From Gemmatimonadota bacterium (GTDB lineage: Bacteria > Gemmatimonadota > Gemmatimonadetes > Gemmatimonadales > GWC2-71-9), in contig JADJOM010000003.1 in the NCBI GenBank assembly GCA_016713785.1, forward strand, positions 1,321,501 through 1,385,500: 64,000 nt of DNA, written 5' to 3'. Positions 16,371 to 24,088 of this stretch are shown here, piece by piece; the stretch's first letter is position 1, and the number at the start of each line of letters is the position of its first letter. A program made the translations under genes and the position numbers. The notes under the pieces were generated by a model that saw only the letters and a list, made by a program, of their open reading frames with translations, made no database searches and was not told the origin of the DNA.

Positions 16371-16628
16371 CTACCGGACGGGCCGGCGCCGGCGGGGGAG
16401 CACGATCAGCGCGGCGTTGGCCACCACCCCGTGGTCGGCCAGCGAACGGCCCTCGTCGAACAGTTCGGCCCCGCGGAACTTGATGACGTACCCCGACACG
16501 TCGCCCATGCGATGGGTCAGCGCGAGGGCCCGGCGCTTGGCGTCGTGCACCGGGGTGCTCGCCGGCAGGTCCAGGGTCACCTCGTCCCAGGCATCCTCCA
16601 CCATGATCCGGACCGGCATCGTGCTCAT
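16371..16628 (-). CDS. Ubiquitin-like beta-grasp small protein
   Basis: This 85-residue protein reads like a ubiquitin/YukD-type beta-grasp domain. A first hairpin (VRIMVEDAWDEVTLDLPAST) and a helix (VHDAKRRALALTHRM) are followed by a stretch resembling the ubiquitin C-terminal half: KFRGAELFDEGRSLADHGV then NAALIVLPRRRR. The pattern G..L.DEGRSLADHGV mirrors ubiquitin's GKQLEDGRTLSDYNI. It ends RRPVR with no diglycine, so covalent conjugation is unlikely. No E1, E2 or JAB gene is adjacent. It overlaps the preceding gene by ATGA, implying a stoichiometric partnership. The fold call rests on sequence pattern only. Confidence 0.6.
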   Translation of the reverse strand: MSTMPVRIMVEDAWDEVTLDLPASTPVHDAKRRALALTHRMGDVSGYVIKFRGAELFDEGRSLADHGVVANAALIVLPRRRRPVR

Positions 16629-16894
16629 GCGCCCTCCGCGACGACCGGCAGGGTGGAGAGGAACCGTGCCACACCCTGGTCGAACAGCAGCGTCGAGGCC
16701 CGCACCCGGGTGCCGCCCGGCACCGGTGACACCCCCAGCGCAATCTCCTCGCCGCCCTGCCCGCGCAAGGTCAGGAAGGCGGGCCCCTCCTTCTCGGGGA
16801 ATGCGGCGCTTCCCGGCACCCGGTCCTGGAAGAAGCGCTTGGCGCGGCCGATCACGTCGGCGCCGGGCAGGGACGTCAGGGTCTCGTGCGTCAT
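16625..16894 (-). CDS. Small conserved-looking protein, unknown, partner of the ubiquitin-like gene
   Basis: This 89-residue soluble protein has an N-terminal helix (ADVIGRAKRFFQDR) and then several short beta-like segments (AFLTLRGQGGEEIALGVSPV, GTRVRASTLLF). It ends with a helix (GVARFLSTLPVV). I recognise no family. The ATG at 16894 lies 16 bases after the beta-propeller stop. Its stop overlaps the start of the ubiquitin-like gene, so the two are very probably translated together. Upstream residues in the same frame are Pro/Arg/Ser-rich shadow of the neighbour and were excluded. Confidence 0.6.
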   Translation of the reverse strand: MTHETLTSLPGADVIGRAKRFFQDRVPGSAAFPEKEGPAFLTLRGQGGEEIALGVSPVPGGTRVRASTLLFDQGVARFLSTLPVVAEGA

Positions 16895-16910
16895 GGCAGG
16901 GGCTCGTGGA

Positions 16911-18056
16911 CTAGGGGCGGAGGACGTGGATGGCGATGCCGGTGGGCTGCGCCGGCACCCCGATCGTGGCGATGGTCTTGCGCGCGGCGAGGTCAAACAT
17001 GTCGACCGCGCCGGAATCCGCCCCGATCGACTCCTGGCTGATGAAGGCGTACGCCCCATCCGGCGACCAGGCCACCCCGTGGACGATCTTCTTGGTGGTG
17101 GGCACCCGCGCCGCCTCGGTGAGGGTCGCCGCGTCGACCAGGCTGAAGCTCTGCGCCTTCTTGTTGGTGACGATCACCCAGCGCCCGTCGGGCGACGGCT
17201 CCACGTTGTAGGCGCCGGCGCCGAGCGGGATCTCCTTCACCTTGGTGAGGGTGGCGGCGTCCCACACCTGGAGCGAATTGCCGTGGTTGCAGGCGGCGTA
17301 CAGCGTCCGGTCGTCGGGCGAGACCGAGACGAACGTGGGCGCGCAGCTTTCACCGCCGGCGGCGGCGGGGGCGGGAGCGGAGGCCGCCGCCGCGGCGGGG
17401 GCGTGGGTCATCGTCCCGTGGTCCATCCCCGCCATCGCGTTCATGTCGTGCCCGGCCCCGGTGGACGCGCGCCGGGTGATCCGCAGGGTGGCCACCTCGA
17501 TCTCGAGCAACTCGTCGCTGTTCATGCACGAGATGTAGACCCGCGTGCCGGCGTGATTCGGCTTGACCCCGTGGGGCATGTCGCACGCCGGGAGGTGGGT
17601 GATGGTAGTCATCGTGGGGATGTGCACCACGCTGATCAGGTTCACCCGCGGATGGTCGCCGTGGAAGTCGGAATTGGCCACGAAGGCCAGCTCGGCGTCC
17701 GGCGTGATCCCGATGGTCGTGGGGAACATCTCGAGCGGGGCCCGGCCCGCGAGCGTGTCGCCGTGCACGTCCATCTTCCACAGCGAGCCGAAGGGCGTCC
17801 CGTGGGCGATCGACATGAAGTAGAACCGGCTGTCGGGCGAGACCGCGAGGTTGTGCGGCCCGTCGATGTCCGCCGGCATGATCCCGACGGGGATCACCCG
17901 GTCCACCGTGAGTCGCCCCCCGCGGGCCCACAGCCAGGTCACGATGTCCCCGGATTCGCTCACCACGCCGACCCGGTACGCGGGGGTGGCGGCCTGCCCG
18001 GCCAGCGCGGCCGGGAGCAGCAGGGCGGACGCCAGGGCCAGTATCGTTGCGCGCAT
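16911..18056 (-). CDS. Secreted YVTN/lactonase-like beta-propeller protein
   Basis: This 381-residue protein has a clear signal peptide (MRATILALASALLLPAALAGQ). It is followed by repeated propeller blades of the kind 'VSPDDRTLYAACN...VWDAATLTKVKEIPLG' and 'SPDGRWVIVTN'. A Met/His-rich insertion lies near residues 205-222 (HDMNAMAGMDHGTMTH), like copper-binding periplasmic proteins, and is followed by an Ala/Pro linker. Such propellers bind ligands or act as periplasmic scaffolds; no catalytic residues are recognisable. A strong Shine-Dalgarno (AAGGAG) precedes the ATG. It lies 19 bases after the zincin gene, within the same transcriptional run. Confidence 0.82.
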   Translation of the reverse strand: MRATILALASALLLPAALAGQAATPAYRVGVVSESGDIVTWLWARGGRLTVDRVIPVGIMPADIDGPHNLAVSPDSRFYFMSIAHGTPFGSLWKMDVHGDTLAGRAPLEMFPTTIGITPDAELAFVANSDFHGDHPRVNLISVVHIPTMTTITHLPACDMPHGVKPNHAGTRVYISCMNSDELLEIEVATLRITRRASTGAGHDMNAMAGMDHGTMTHAPAAAAASAPAPAAAGGESCAPTFVSVSPDDRTLYAACNHGNSLQVWDAATLTKVKEIPLGAGAYNVEPSPDGRWVIVTNKKAQSFSLVDAATLTEAARVPTTKKIVHGVAWSPDGAYAFISQESIGADSGAVDMFDLAARKTIATIGVPAQPTGIAIHVLRP

Positions 18057-18075
18057 TTCGTCTCCTTAGGGGGGC

Positions 18076-18807
18076 TCACGCCCCGCCGGGAGAAAATAGC
18101 CCCCCGGGGCCCGGGGCGGCACGGGCCCGCACCTCTCCGAGGTACGGGGGCAGCCGCCGCCGGAAGAGGTCGAGGAGCCCGGGCGGCTGCCGCAACAGGA
18201 TCACCAACTCCCCCGGGGGCGGCTCGGCGACCCCGTCCACCACCGTCAGGAGCGCCGGGAGGTGCGCCCCTGCCGGGACGGCCACGGCGTACGCCGTGCC
18301 GTGCCAGCCGAACGCCACCGCGGCCGGCAGGCGCCGCACCGGCCGGTCAAGAAAGAAGTCATCGTCCAGACGGAACACCCCCTCGCCCGCCCGCTCCGCC
18401 GACAGCGGAAAGTCCGGGTCGAAGGGGGCACCGTCCATCCGGGCGAAGTTCTGCTCCGCGGCCCAGTCGAAGGCCTCGAGGTCCGGCACCCGGGCCCGCC
18501 ACTCCAGGTGGTGGCGCAGCTCGTGGGTCAGGGTCTCCCACGCCTCCGCCCGCCAGTCGAACTCGGGCTGGAGCCGCGCCAGCGCCTGGAACGAGCCATG
18601 GTAGAGCACCACCCGGCTCTCCACCTCACTGTCCCTGCCTCCCTCGACCGGCAAGGGGATGCACTCGCCGAGAGTGTAGATCTCGGCGCGTTCCGGGTGG
18701 GGTAACGCCTTGGGAAGCACCTCGATGCCGGCCACGCCCTCGAGGAACTCCGCCGGGACCTCCGCGGCGAGCCGCCGGATGAGGGCCTCGAAGTCGGCGA
18801 AGCGCAC
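18076..18807 (-). CDS. Zincin-like metallopeptidase family protein
   Basis: This 243-residue protein contains a minimal zincin motif, THELRHHLE, with His95, Glu96 and His99 in HExxH register. It sits in a domain beginning MRFADFEALIRRLAAEVPAEF, as in the PF06262-type predicted metallopeptidases. The region GVFRLDDDFFLDRPVRRLP may supply a further ligand. The C-terminal part (residues 150-243) is extra relative to the usual short family members and resembles no domain I know. It starts three bases after the stop of the PLP enzyme, so it is cotranscribed. Its substrate is unknown. Confidence 0.7.
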   Translation of the reverse strand: MRFADFEALIRRLAAEVPAEFLEGVAGIEVLPKALPHPERAEIYTLGECIPLPVEGGRDSEVESRVVLYHGSFQALARLQPEFDWRAEAWETLTHELRHHLEWRARVPDLEAFDWAAEQNFARMDGAPFDPDFPLSAERAGEGVFRLDDDFFLDRPVRRLPAAVAFGWHGTAYAVAVPAGAHLPALLTVVDGVAEPPPGELVILLRQPPGLLDLFRRRLPPYLGEVRARAAPGPGGLFSPGGA

Positions 18808-18810
18808 CGG

Positions 18811-20100
18811 TCAGACCGCCGCCAGCGCCTGTTCCATGTCGGCCACGATGTCCTCGAAGTGCTCCACCCCCACCGAGAGGCGCACCAGCCCGGGGGTGAT
18901 GCCGAGCCCGTCCTTCACTTCCGCCGGCACGTCCGCGTGGGTCATGGACGCGGGGTGCTCCGCCAGCGACTCGGTGCCGCCCAGGCTGACGGCCAGCTTC
19001 ACCAGCTTGAGGGCATTGAGGAACCGGAACGCCCCGGCCTCGCCCCCTTCCACCTCGAGCGCGATGAGCGAGCCGGGCGCGCTGCACTGCCGGCGATACA
19101 CGTCGTACATCGGGTGTCCAGGCTCCAGGTGGCCGAGGTAGTGCACCGCGCGCACCCGGGGGTGGTCCCGCAGGAAGTCCGCGACATAGCGGGCGTTCTT
19201 CATCGATGCGGTCATCCGCATCTTGAGGGTTTCGAGGCTGCGGAGCAGCAGCCACCCCGTCCAGGGTCCCGCCATCGTGCCAAGAAAGGTGCGCAGGCCG
19301 CGGACCGGCGCCAGCGCCTCCCGGGAACCGAGGCAGGCGCCGGCGATCAGGTCGCTGTGGCCCCCGAGGAACTTGGTGGCCGAGTAGACCACGAGGTCGG
19401 CGCCGTGCTTGAGCGGCTGCTGCCACAGCGGGCCCAGGAAGGTATTGTCCACCACCACCATGGGCCGGCGCCCTCCGTGGGCCAGCCGCTGCGCCAGGCC
19501 GGCCACGCCCTGGATGTCCACCAGGGCGTTGGTCGGGTTGGCCGGCGTCTCGATCAGGATGGCCGCCACGGGGCGGCCGCCGACGGCGCGCAGCAGGTCC
19601 GCCTCGGCTACGGGCAGCGGCGCCCCGGCCAGGAAGCCGATCGCCTCCACCCCGTACTGCGCGAAGAAGTGCTGCAGCAGGTGGTGCGAGCCGCCGTAGA
19701 GGGGGCGGCTGTAGAGGATCACGTCGCCGGGGCGGGCGCAGGCCAGCAGGGTCGTGGCGATGGCCGCCATCCCGCTCTCGAACACGGCGCAGGCCTCGGC
19801 GCCGTCCCACAGCGTCAGGCGGTCCTCCAGGACCTCGAGGTCGGGATTGTTGAGGCGGCTGTAGATGAGCCCGGACCGCTCGGTGGCGCCCTGCTCCCGG
19901 AGCCCGTACGCCACCTCGAAGAACGCCTTGCCCGCCTCCGCCGACTCGAAGACGAAGGTCGAGGTCTGGAAGATGGGGCACTTGATCGCTCCCTCCGAGA
20001 GCTTCGGGTCATACCCGTAGCTCATCATCAGGCTCTCGGGCCGGAGGGTCCGTCCGCCGAGGGTGGTGGCGTGGGTGTCGCTGGTTCGCCGGGTAGGCAC
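18811..20100 (-). CDS. Cystathionine gamma-synthase/methionine gamma-lyase-family PLP enzyme
   Basis: This 429-residue enzyme belongs to the fold-type I Cys/Met metabolism family. PLP-binding Lys243 is in YSATKFLGGHSD. Other family marks are IYSRLNNP, AVFESGMAAI, ETPANPTN, VVDNTF and SLGGTESLAEHP. The family covers cystathionine gamma-synthase, cystathionine lyases, methionine gamma-lyase and O-acetylhomoserine sulfhydrylase. The exact reaction cannot be decided here, although the GG-T-E-S-L loop and the insertion near 65-75 fit the lyase/synthase group. Start is a GTG at 20100 with AGGAG a few bases upstream. It heads the long minus-strand unit. Confidence 0.87.
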   Translation of the reverse strand: MPTRRTSDTHATTLGGRTLRPESLMMSYGYDPKLSEGAIKCPIFQTSTFVFESAEAGKAFFEVAYGLREQGATERSGLIYSRLNNPDLEVLEDRLTLWDGAEACAVFESGMAAIATTLLACARPGDVILYSRPLYGGSHHLLQHFFAQYGVEAIGFLAGAPLPVAEADLLRAVGGRPVAAILIETPANPTNALVDIQGVAGLAQRLAHGGRRPMVVVDNTFLGPLWQQPLKHGADLVVYSATKFLGGHSDLIAGACLGSREALAPVRGLRTFLGTMAGPWTGWLLLRSLETLKMRMTASMKNARYVADFLRDHPRVRAVHYLGHLEPGHPMYDVYRRQCSAPGSLIALEVEGGEAGAFRFLNALKLVKLAVSLGGTESLAEHPASMTHADVPAEVKDGLGITPGLVRLSVGVEHFEDIVADMEQALAAV

Positions 20101-20132
20101 GGGAACTCCTGGGAGGTGGGCCGGGCCCGGGA

Positions 20133-20161
20133 AGGGTCGTCCCGGCCCGGATGTGGGTCAA
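20133..20161 (-). promoter_or_regulatory. Predicted promoter of the PLP-enzyme unit
   Basis: Read on the minus strand, TTGACC (20161-20156) is separated by 17 bases from GACCCT (20138-20133). The -35 is good; the -10 is weak but resembles the TACCTT form seen at other genes here. Confidence 0.4.
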
Positions 20162-20164
20162 GTG

Positions 20165-20178
20165 CCACAGCGCTGTGG
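20165..20178. promoter_or_regulatory. 14-base perfect palindrome, possible operator
   Basis: CCACAGCGCTGTGG is fully self-complementary. It lies in the 187-base divergent gap, just upstream of the predicted -35 of the PLP-enzyme gene and about 110 bases before the antiporter start. The position fits a dimeric regulator site serving one or both genes. Confidence 0.4.
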
Positions 20179-20287
20179 GGCGGGGCCCGCGAAAGCCGCG
20201 GGAAATGCCGTTCCCGGGGGCCGGGATGGCGGCACCGCGCTTGCTGAAGACTGGGGCAGGCCCTTCCCCTCCGCCGGAGATTGTTTG

Positions 20288-21559
20288 ATGTCGAACTTTG
20301 ACCTGTCGGTCCTGTTCTTCCTCCAGCTGGCCTTCATCCTCGGGGTCTGCCGGGTGATGGGGATGATTTTCACCCGGATCGGCCAGTCCCAGGTGGTCAG
20401 CGAGATGATCGCCGGCGTGGTCATGGGGCCGTCGCTGTTCGGCCTGCTCTTCCCCTTGGCCAAGGACTACATGTTCCCCAAGGCCTCGAACACCATCCTG
20501 TTCGCGGTCGCCCAGATCGGGCTCGCGGTGTACATGTTCACGATCGGGCTCGAGTTTGACGTCAACCTGATCAAGAAGCGGATGCGGAGCGCGCTGTCGA
20601 TCTCCGCCGCGGGGATCATCGCCCCCTTCTGCCTGGGCGGCGCCATCGCCCTCTTCCTGCACGGCAAGCCGGAGTTCTTCGCCCCGAGCGCGAGCGCCAC
20701 GGAGGTCATCCTCTTCATGGGCGCGTCGATGTCGATCACCGCCTTCCCCATGCTGGCGCGGATCATCTACGAGCGCGGCCTGGCGGGGACGACCCTCGGC
20801 ACCCTCGCCCTCGCCGCCGGCTCGCTCGATGACGCCGCGGCCTGGTGCGTGCTGGCCGTGGTGCTGGCGAGCTTCACCGACGATCCCGCCTTTGCCGCCA
20901 CCGCCATCGGCGGCGGCATCGCCTACGTGGTGGTGGTCATGGTGTTCCTCCGCCCGCTGCTGGCCCGCCTCGGCGCCATCGTGGAGCGTGAGGGGAAGAT
21001 GAGCAACGGCATGCTCGCCACCGTGCTCAGCCTGGTCATGCTCGGGGCGTGGTTCACCGACTTCATCCACATCTACGCCGTCTTCGGCGCCTTCATCATG
21101 GGCATCGCCATGCCCCGCGGGAAGTTCGCCCGCGAGATCGAGCGGCTGGTGGGCCCCATGACCACCACGTTCCTCCTGCCGCTGTTCTTCGTCTACTCGG
21201 GGCTCAATACCAAGATCGGGCTGGTGAACACCCCCGCCCTGTGGGTCCTGGTCGGCGCGGTGATCCTCGCGGCCACGCTGGGCAAGGGCTTTGCCTGCTG
21301 GGCCGCGGCCCGGATCAACGGCGAGAACAACCGCGATGCCCTCGCCATCGGCACCCTGATGAACGCCCGTGGCCTGATGGAGCTCATCATCCTCAACATC
21401 GGCCTGGAGCGGGGCATCATCACCCCCACCCTGTTCACCATCATGGTGCTGATGGCCATCGTCACCACGCTCATGGCCACCCCGATCTTCGAGCGGGTGT
21501 ACCGCCGCGTCCCGAGCCCTGCCACGGTGCCGGATCCGGTGCCCGAGGCGCTGCTCTAG
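20288..21559 (+). CDS. CPA2-type cation:proton antiporter (Kef/NapA-like)
   Basis: This 423-residue integral membrane protein has about 12-13 hydrophobic helices, beginning FDLSVLFFLQLAFILGV. Family features are QSQVVSEMIAGVVMGPSLFG in the early helices, AVYMFTIGLEFD, and the paired acidic site GSLDDAAAW that carries the exchanged ion. Near the C-terminus is NARGLMELIILNIGLERGII, characteristic of Kef and NapA antiporters. No cytoplasmic TrkA-N domain follows, so it is a bare transporter exchanging K+ or Na+ for protons. GGAG at 20276-20279 serves as Shine-Dalgarno. A very strong hairpin follows the stop. Confidence 0.88.
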   Translation: MSNFDLSVLFFLQLAFILGVCRVMGMIFTRIGQSQVVSEMIAGVVMGPSLFGLLFPLAKDYMFPKASNTILFAVAQIGLAVYMFTIGLEFDVNLIKKRMRSALSISAAGIIAPFCLGGAIALFLHGKPEFFAPSASATEVILFMGASMSITAFPMLARIIYERGLAGTTLGTLALAAGSLDDAAAWCVLAVVLASFTDDPAFAATAIGGGIAYVVVVMVFLRPLLARLGAIVEREGKMSNGMLATVLSLVMLGAWFTDFIHIYAVFGAFIMGIAMPRGKFAREIERLVGPMTTTFLLPLFFVYSGLNTKIGLVNTPALWVLVGAVILAATLGKGFACWAAARINGENNRDALAIGTLMNARGLMELIILNIGLERGIITPTLFTIMVLMAIVTTLMATPIFERVYRRVPSPATVPDPVPEALL

Positions 21560-21578
21560 CCCGCTATCCCTGAAGCAG

Positions 21579-21613
21579 CGAGGGCTCCCCCCGGATCCCG
21601 GGGGGAGCCCTCG
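21579..21613. terminator. Strong bidirectional terminator hairpin
   Basis: A perfect 16-base stem (21579-21594 with 21598-21613) with a 3-base loop lies between the convergent antiporter and glycyl-tRNA synthetase genes. No long T tract follows on either strand. Confidence 0.75.
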
Positions 21614-21635
21614 TGCGTTCCGGGCACGGCGCCGC

Positions 21636-22961
21636 CTAGAGCCGCTCGCGGATCCAGTCGATCAGGTGCGCCTCGCCGACCCGGACCTGGGTCATGGCAT
21701 CGCGCTCACGGACGGTCACGGTGCCGTCCTCGAGGGTCTGGCCGTCGACGGTGCAGCAGAAGGGCGTCCCGGCCTCGTCCATGCGGCGGTAGCGCCGCCC
21801 GATGGCGCCGCTGTCGTCGTAGAAGCAGGGGAACTGCTTCTTGAGCGCGTGGAAGATCCGGTCGGCGCGCTCGGGCATCCCGTCCTTCTTGACCAGGGGC
21901 AGCACCGCCGCCTTGATGGGCGCCACGCCCGGGTGGAAGCCCAGCACCACGCGGGTCTCCCCCTCGACCTCCTCCTCACGATAGGCATCCACCAGCAGCG
22001 TGAGGGTCACCCGGTCCGCGCCGGCGGAGGTCTCCACGATGTTCGGCAGGTAGCGCTCGTTGGCGGCCTGGTCGAAGTACTCGAGCTTCTTGCCGGAGTA
22101 CTCCTGGTGCCGCCCCAGGTCGAAGTCGCCCCGGTTGTGGATCCCCTCGATCTCGTTCCAGCCGAAGGGGAACTCGTACTCGATGTCGTACGCCGCCCGG
22201 GCGTAGTGGGCCAGCTCCCCGGGGCCATGCGCGTGCCACCGGAGCCTGGCCGGCGCCAGGCCGATGCTGTGGTGCCAGGCCATCCGCTGCTCCCGCCACC
22301 GCTCGAACCACTCCCCGTCGGTGCCCGGCTTGACGAAGAACTGCATCTCCATCTGCTCGAACTCGCGGGTCCGGAAGATGAAGTTGCCCGGCGTGATCTC
22401 GTTGCGGAACGCCTTGCCGATCTGGGCGATGCCGAACGGCACCTTCTGGCGCGAGGCGTTGAGCACGTTCTGGTAGTTGACGTAGATGCCCTGGGCGGTC
22501 TCGGGGCGCATGTAGATCACCGCCGCCTGCTCCTCCACCGGGCCCATGAAGGTCTTGAACATCAGGTTGAACAGCCGCGGCTCGGTCAGCACGCAGGCGC
22601 TGTGCTCCCCCGGCTTCTTGCTGGGCTTCTGGGGACACTGGGCGTCCTGCAGCTTGTCGGCCCGGAAGCGGGCCTTGCAGGTCTTGCAGTCCACCAGCGG
22701 GTCGGTGAAGCCGGCCACGTGGCCCGACGCCTCCCACACCCGCGGATGCATCAGGATGGCGGCGTCGAGCCCCTCGATGTCGTCCCGCTCGTGGACCATG
22801 GCGCGCCACCAGCGGTCCTTGACGTTCTTCTTGAGCTCCACGCCGAGCGGCCCGTAATCCCACACCGAGCCGAGGCCGCCGTAGATCTCCGAAGACTGGA
22901 AGACGAAGCCGCGCCGCTTGCAGAGCGACACCAGCTTGTCCATGAGAGTCGTATCCGCCAT
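21636..22961 (-). CDS. glyS: Glycyl-tRNA synthetase (homodimeric class II)
   Basis: This 441-residue enzyme charges tRNA-Gly and is of the single-subunit, eukaryote/archaea-like type, not the alpha2-beta2 type. Class II motifs are visible: motif 2 as AQIGKAFRNEITPGNFIFRTREF and motif 3 near the C-terminus. Glycine-enzyme hallmarks are GSVWDYGPLGVELKKN, RPETAQGIYVNY and EIEGIHNRGDFDL. A zinc-type insertion has CKTCKARFRADK. The anticodon-binding domain closes the protein (PIKAAVLPLVKK). I chose the ATG at 22961 (MADTTLMDKL) because upstream residues carry no homology. Confidence 0.95.
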   Translation of the reverse strand: MADTTLMDKLVSLCKRRGFVFQSSEIYGGLGSVWDYGPLGVELKKNVKDRWWRAMVHERDDIEGLDAAILMHPRVWEASGHVAGFTDPLVDCKTCKARFRADKLQDAQCPQKPSKKPGEHSACVLTEPRLFNLMFKTFMGPVEEQAAVIYMRPETAQGIYVNYQNVLNASRQKVPFGIAQIGKAFRNEITPGNFIFRTREFEQMEMQFFVKPGTDGEWFERWREQRMAWHHSIGLAPARLRWHAHGPGELAHYARAAYDIEYEFPFGWNEIEGIHNRGDFDLGRHQEYSGKKLEYFDQAANERYLPNIVETSAGADRVTLTLLVDAYREEEVEGETRVVLGFHPGVAPIKAAVLPLVKKDGMPERADRIFHALKKQFPCFYDDSGAIGRRYRRMDEAGTPFCCTVDGQTLEDGTVTVRERDAMTQVRVGEAHLIDWIRERL

Positions 22962-23004
22962 CGTGCGTCGCTGATTGGAGGTGGAGGGAGGCTGAGCGGC
23001 CCAA

Positions 23005-23033
23005 AAGGTAGGTGCATCCGGGTGGGGCGGCAA
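23005..23033 (-). promoter_or_regulatory. Predicted glyS promoter
   Basis: On the minus strand TTGCCG (23033-23028), a 17-base spacer and TACCTT (23010-23005) precede glyS by about 44 bases. The -10 is identical to those proposed for rpsL, fusA and adk. Confidence 0.5.
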
Positions 23034-23237
23034 GCGCTTGGCGGCCCAAGTCCATACCGGATAATCGCTTGTGGGATGCGGGAGGGTCGTGTATGGTGCA
23101 GGGACCCTTCAGGGTGCACGCGGGGGGCCGTCCGGAAGGCCAGCGCCGGTCCCGTCAGGCAGTTCGCCGCGATCCGCGCGGCCATGCCTGTGGCGTACCC
23201 CCCGCGACACTCCTGCAACCCATTGCTGTGCAATGAG

Positions 23238-23267
23238 TTGACCGCATTCACCCTGAGGGCGTACTTC
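23238..23267 (+). promoter_or_regulatory. Candidate promoter of the pilin operon
   Basis: TTGACC, 18 bases, TACTTC. Transcription would start near 23274, about 105 bases before the riboswitch. Confidence 0.4.
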
Positions 23268-23378
23268 TTGCCCCTTGCTGCCGGGCGAGGGTGTGAGAGG
23301 CCGAAGGGGGCGAGCGTCCACCGTGATGCCGCTCACTCACTCCCTATGGGCTTTGCCCCGTACATTGGCCAGCGGTTC

Positions 23379-23452
23379 CCAGTGAACGGCAAACCGTCGG
23401 CGACGGCGGGACGCAAAGCCAGGGGTCTCCCCGAGACAGCCCGGCTGCCTGG
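23379..23452 (+). ncRNA. Cyclic-di-GMP-I riboswitch (GEMM-I)
   Basis: The diagnostic GEMM core is present: GGCAAACC (23388-23395), a short CCGTC/GACGG hairpin, and GGGACGCAAAGCC (23408-23420). A GGGG-TCT-CCCC hairpin and a CAGC/GCTG hairpin follow. CCAG at 23379-23382 pairs with CTGG at 23449-23452 to close the P1 helix. In this family the ligand sits at the junction between the A-rich loops and stabilises P1. The 3' strand of P1 runs into GGAG (23451-23454), the Shine-Dalgarno of the pilin gene starting at 23463. Ligand binding should therefore limit translation initiation directly. Confidence 0.88.
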
Positions 23453-23462
23453 AGTGTGGAAC

Positions 23463-24080
23463 ATGCAGTTCCCTGCTATGCCGTCCCCCGCACCTGGGCG
23501 CCGCTCCGGCGCCGAGGCGGGCTTCACGATGGTCGAGGCGATGATCACGATCATCATCATCGGCATCGTGGCGGCCGTCGGGCTCCCCCGCATCGACTTC
23601 GAAGGCGCCAAGGCCAACTCCGCCATGCGGACGGTCACGCTCACGTTTGCCCACGCACAGCGGGAGGCGGTCAGCCTCCAGATGGACGTGTGGGTGGCGG
23701 TGGACACCGTGAACCGCACCCTCCGGCTGCACGAGGACCGCAACAACGATGGGGTGATCCAGAACGGCGAGCGGGTGAGCAATGCCCCGCTCGACGAGGG
23801 CGTCCTGTTCCGCACCAGCGGCGCCACCGCCCTGGCCTTCGGGGCCGCGGTCTGCAGCTTCACCCGCACCCAGGGCGGCCTGCCGGCCATCGTGTTCCAC
23901 CGCGACGGCACGGCCAACGAGTCGGGCGGGCTGTACCTGACCACGGCCAAGGCGTACGCGCAGGACCAGGCCGGCATGTCGCGCGGCGCCTTCAAGCAGC
24001 GCGCGGTGGCCATCGATCAAGCCACCGGGCGGGCGTTCTGGTGGACCTATGCCAACGGTACCTGGGTGAGCGGAAAGTGA
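23463..24080 (+). CDS. GspH/FimT-like type IV prepilin (pseudopilin)
   Basis: This 205-residue protein has a class III prepilin signal. The basic leader MQFPAMPSPAPGRRSGAEAG ends in Gly, followed by FTMVEAMITIIIIGIVAAVGLP, with Phe at +1 and Glu at +5 for PilD processing. The rest is a globular pilin head of the GspH/FimT minor type. It is the first gene of a four-gene pilin operon and directly follows the c-di-GMP riboswitch. The start is set by the GGAG 8 bases upstream. It is probably a minor pilin that primes pilus or pseudopilus assembly. Confidence 0.85.
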   Translation: MQFPAMPSPAPGRRSGAEAGFTMVEAMITIIIIGIVAAVGLPRIDFEGAKANSAMRTVTLTFAHAQREAVSLQMDVWVAVDTVNRTLRLHEDRNNDGVIQNGERVSNAPLDEGVLFRTSGATALAFGAAVCSFTRTQGGLPAIVFHRDGTANESGGLYLTTAKAYAQDQAGMSRGAFKQRAVAIDQATGRAFWWTYANGTWVSGK

Positions 24081-24088
24081 GGACTCCC

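Larger units (their letters stand above)
22962..23378. other. Long intergenic region upstream of the pilin operon
   Basis: About 415 bases between divergent glyS and the riboswitch hold no convincing gene. Besides the glyS promoter it contains two plus-strand promoter candidates. One is TTGGCG at 23038-23043 with GATAAT at 23060-23065 (16-base spacer). The other is TTGACC at 23238-23243 with TACTTC at 23262-23267 (18-base spacer). Either would give a long leader including the riboswitch. Confidence 0.5.

Noticed and set aside
16371..16628. Functional ubiquitin-type conjugation system
   Set aside because: The ubiquitin-like protein ends RRPVR without a diglycine, and no E1, E2 or JAB-domain gene is nearby.
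22962..23462. A small protein gene in the glyS-pilin gap
   Set aside because: Short open frames exist but none has a ribosome site or sensible composition; the riboswitch and promoters account for the region.
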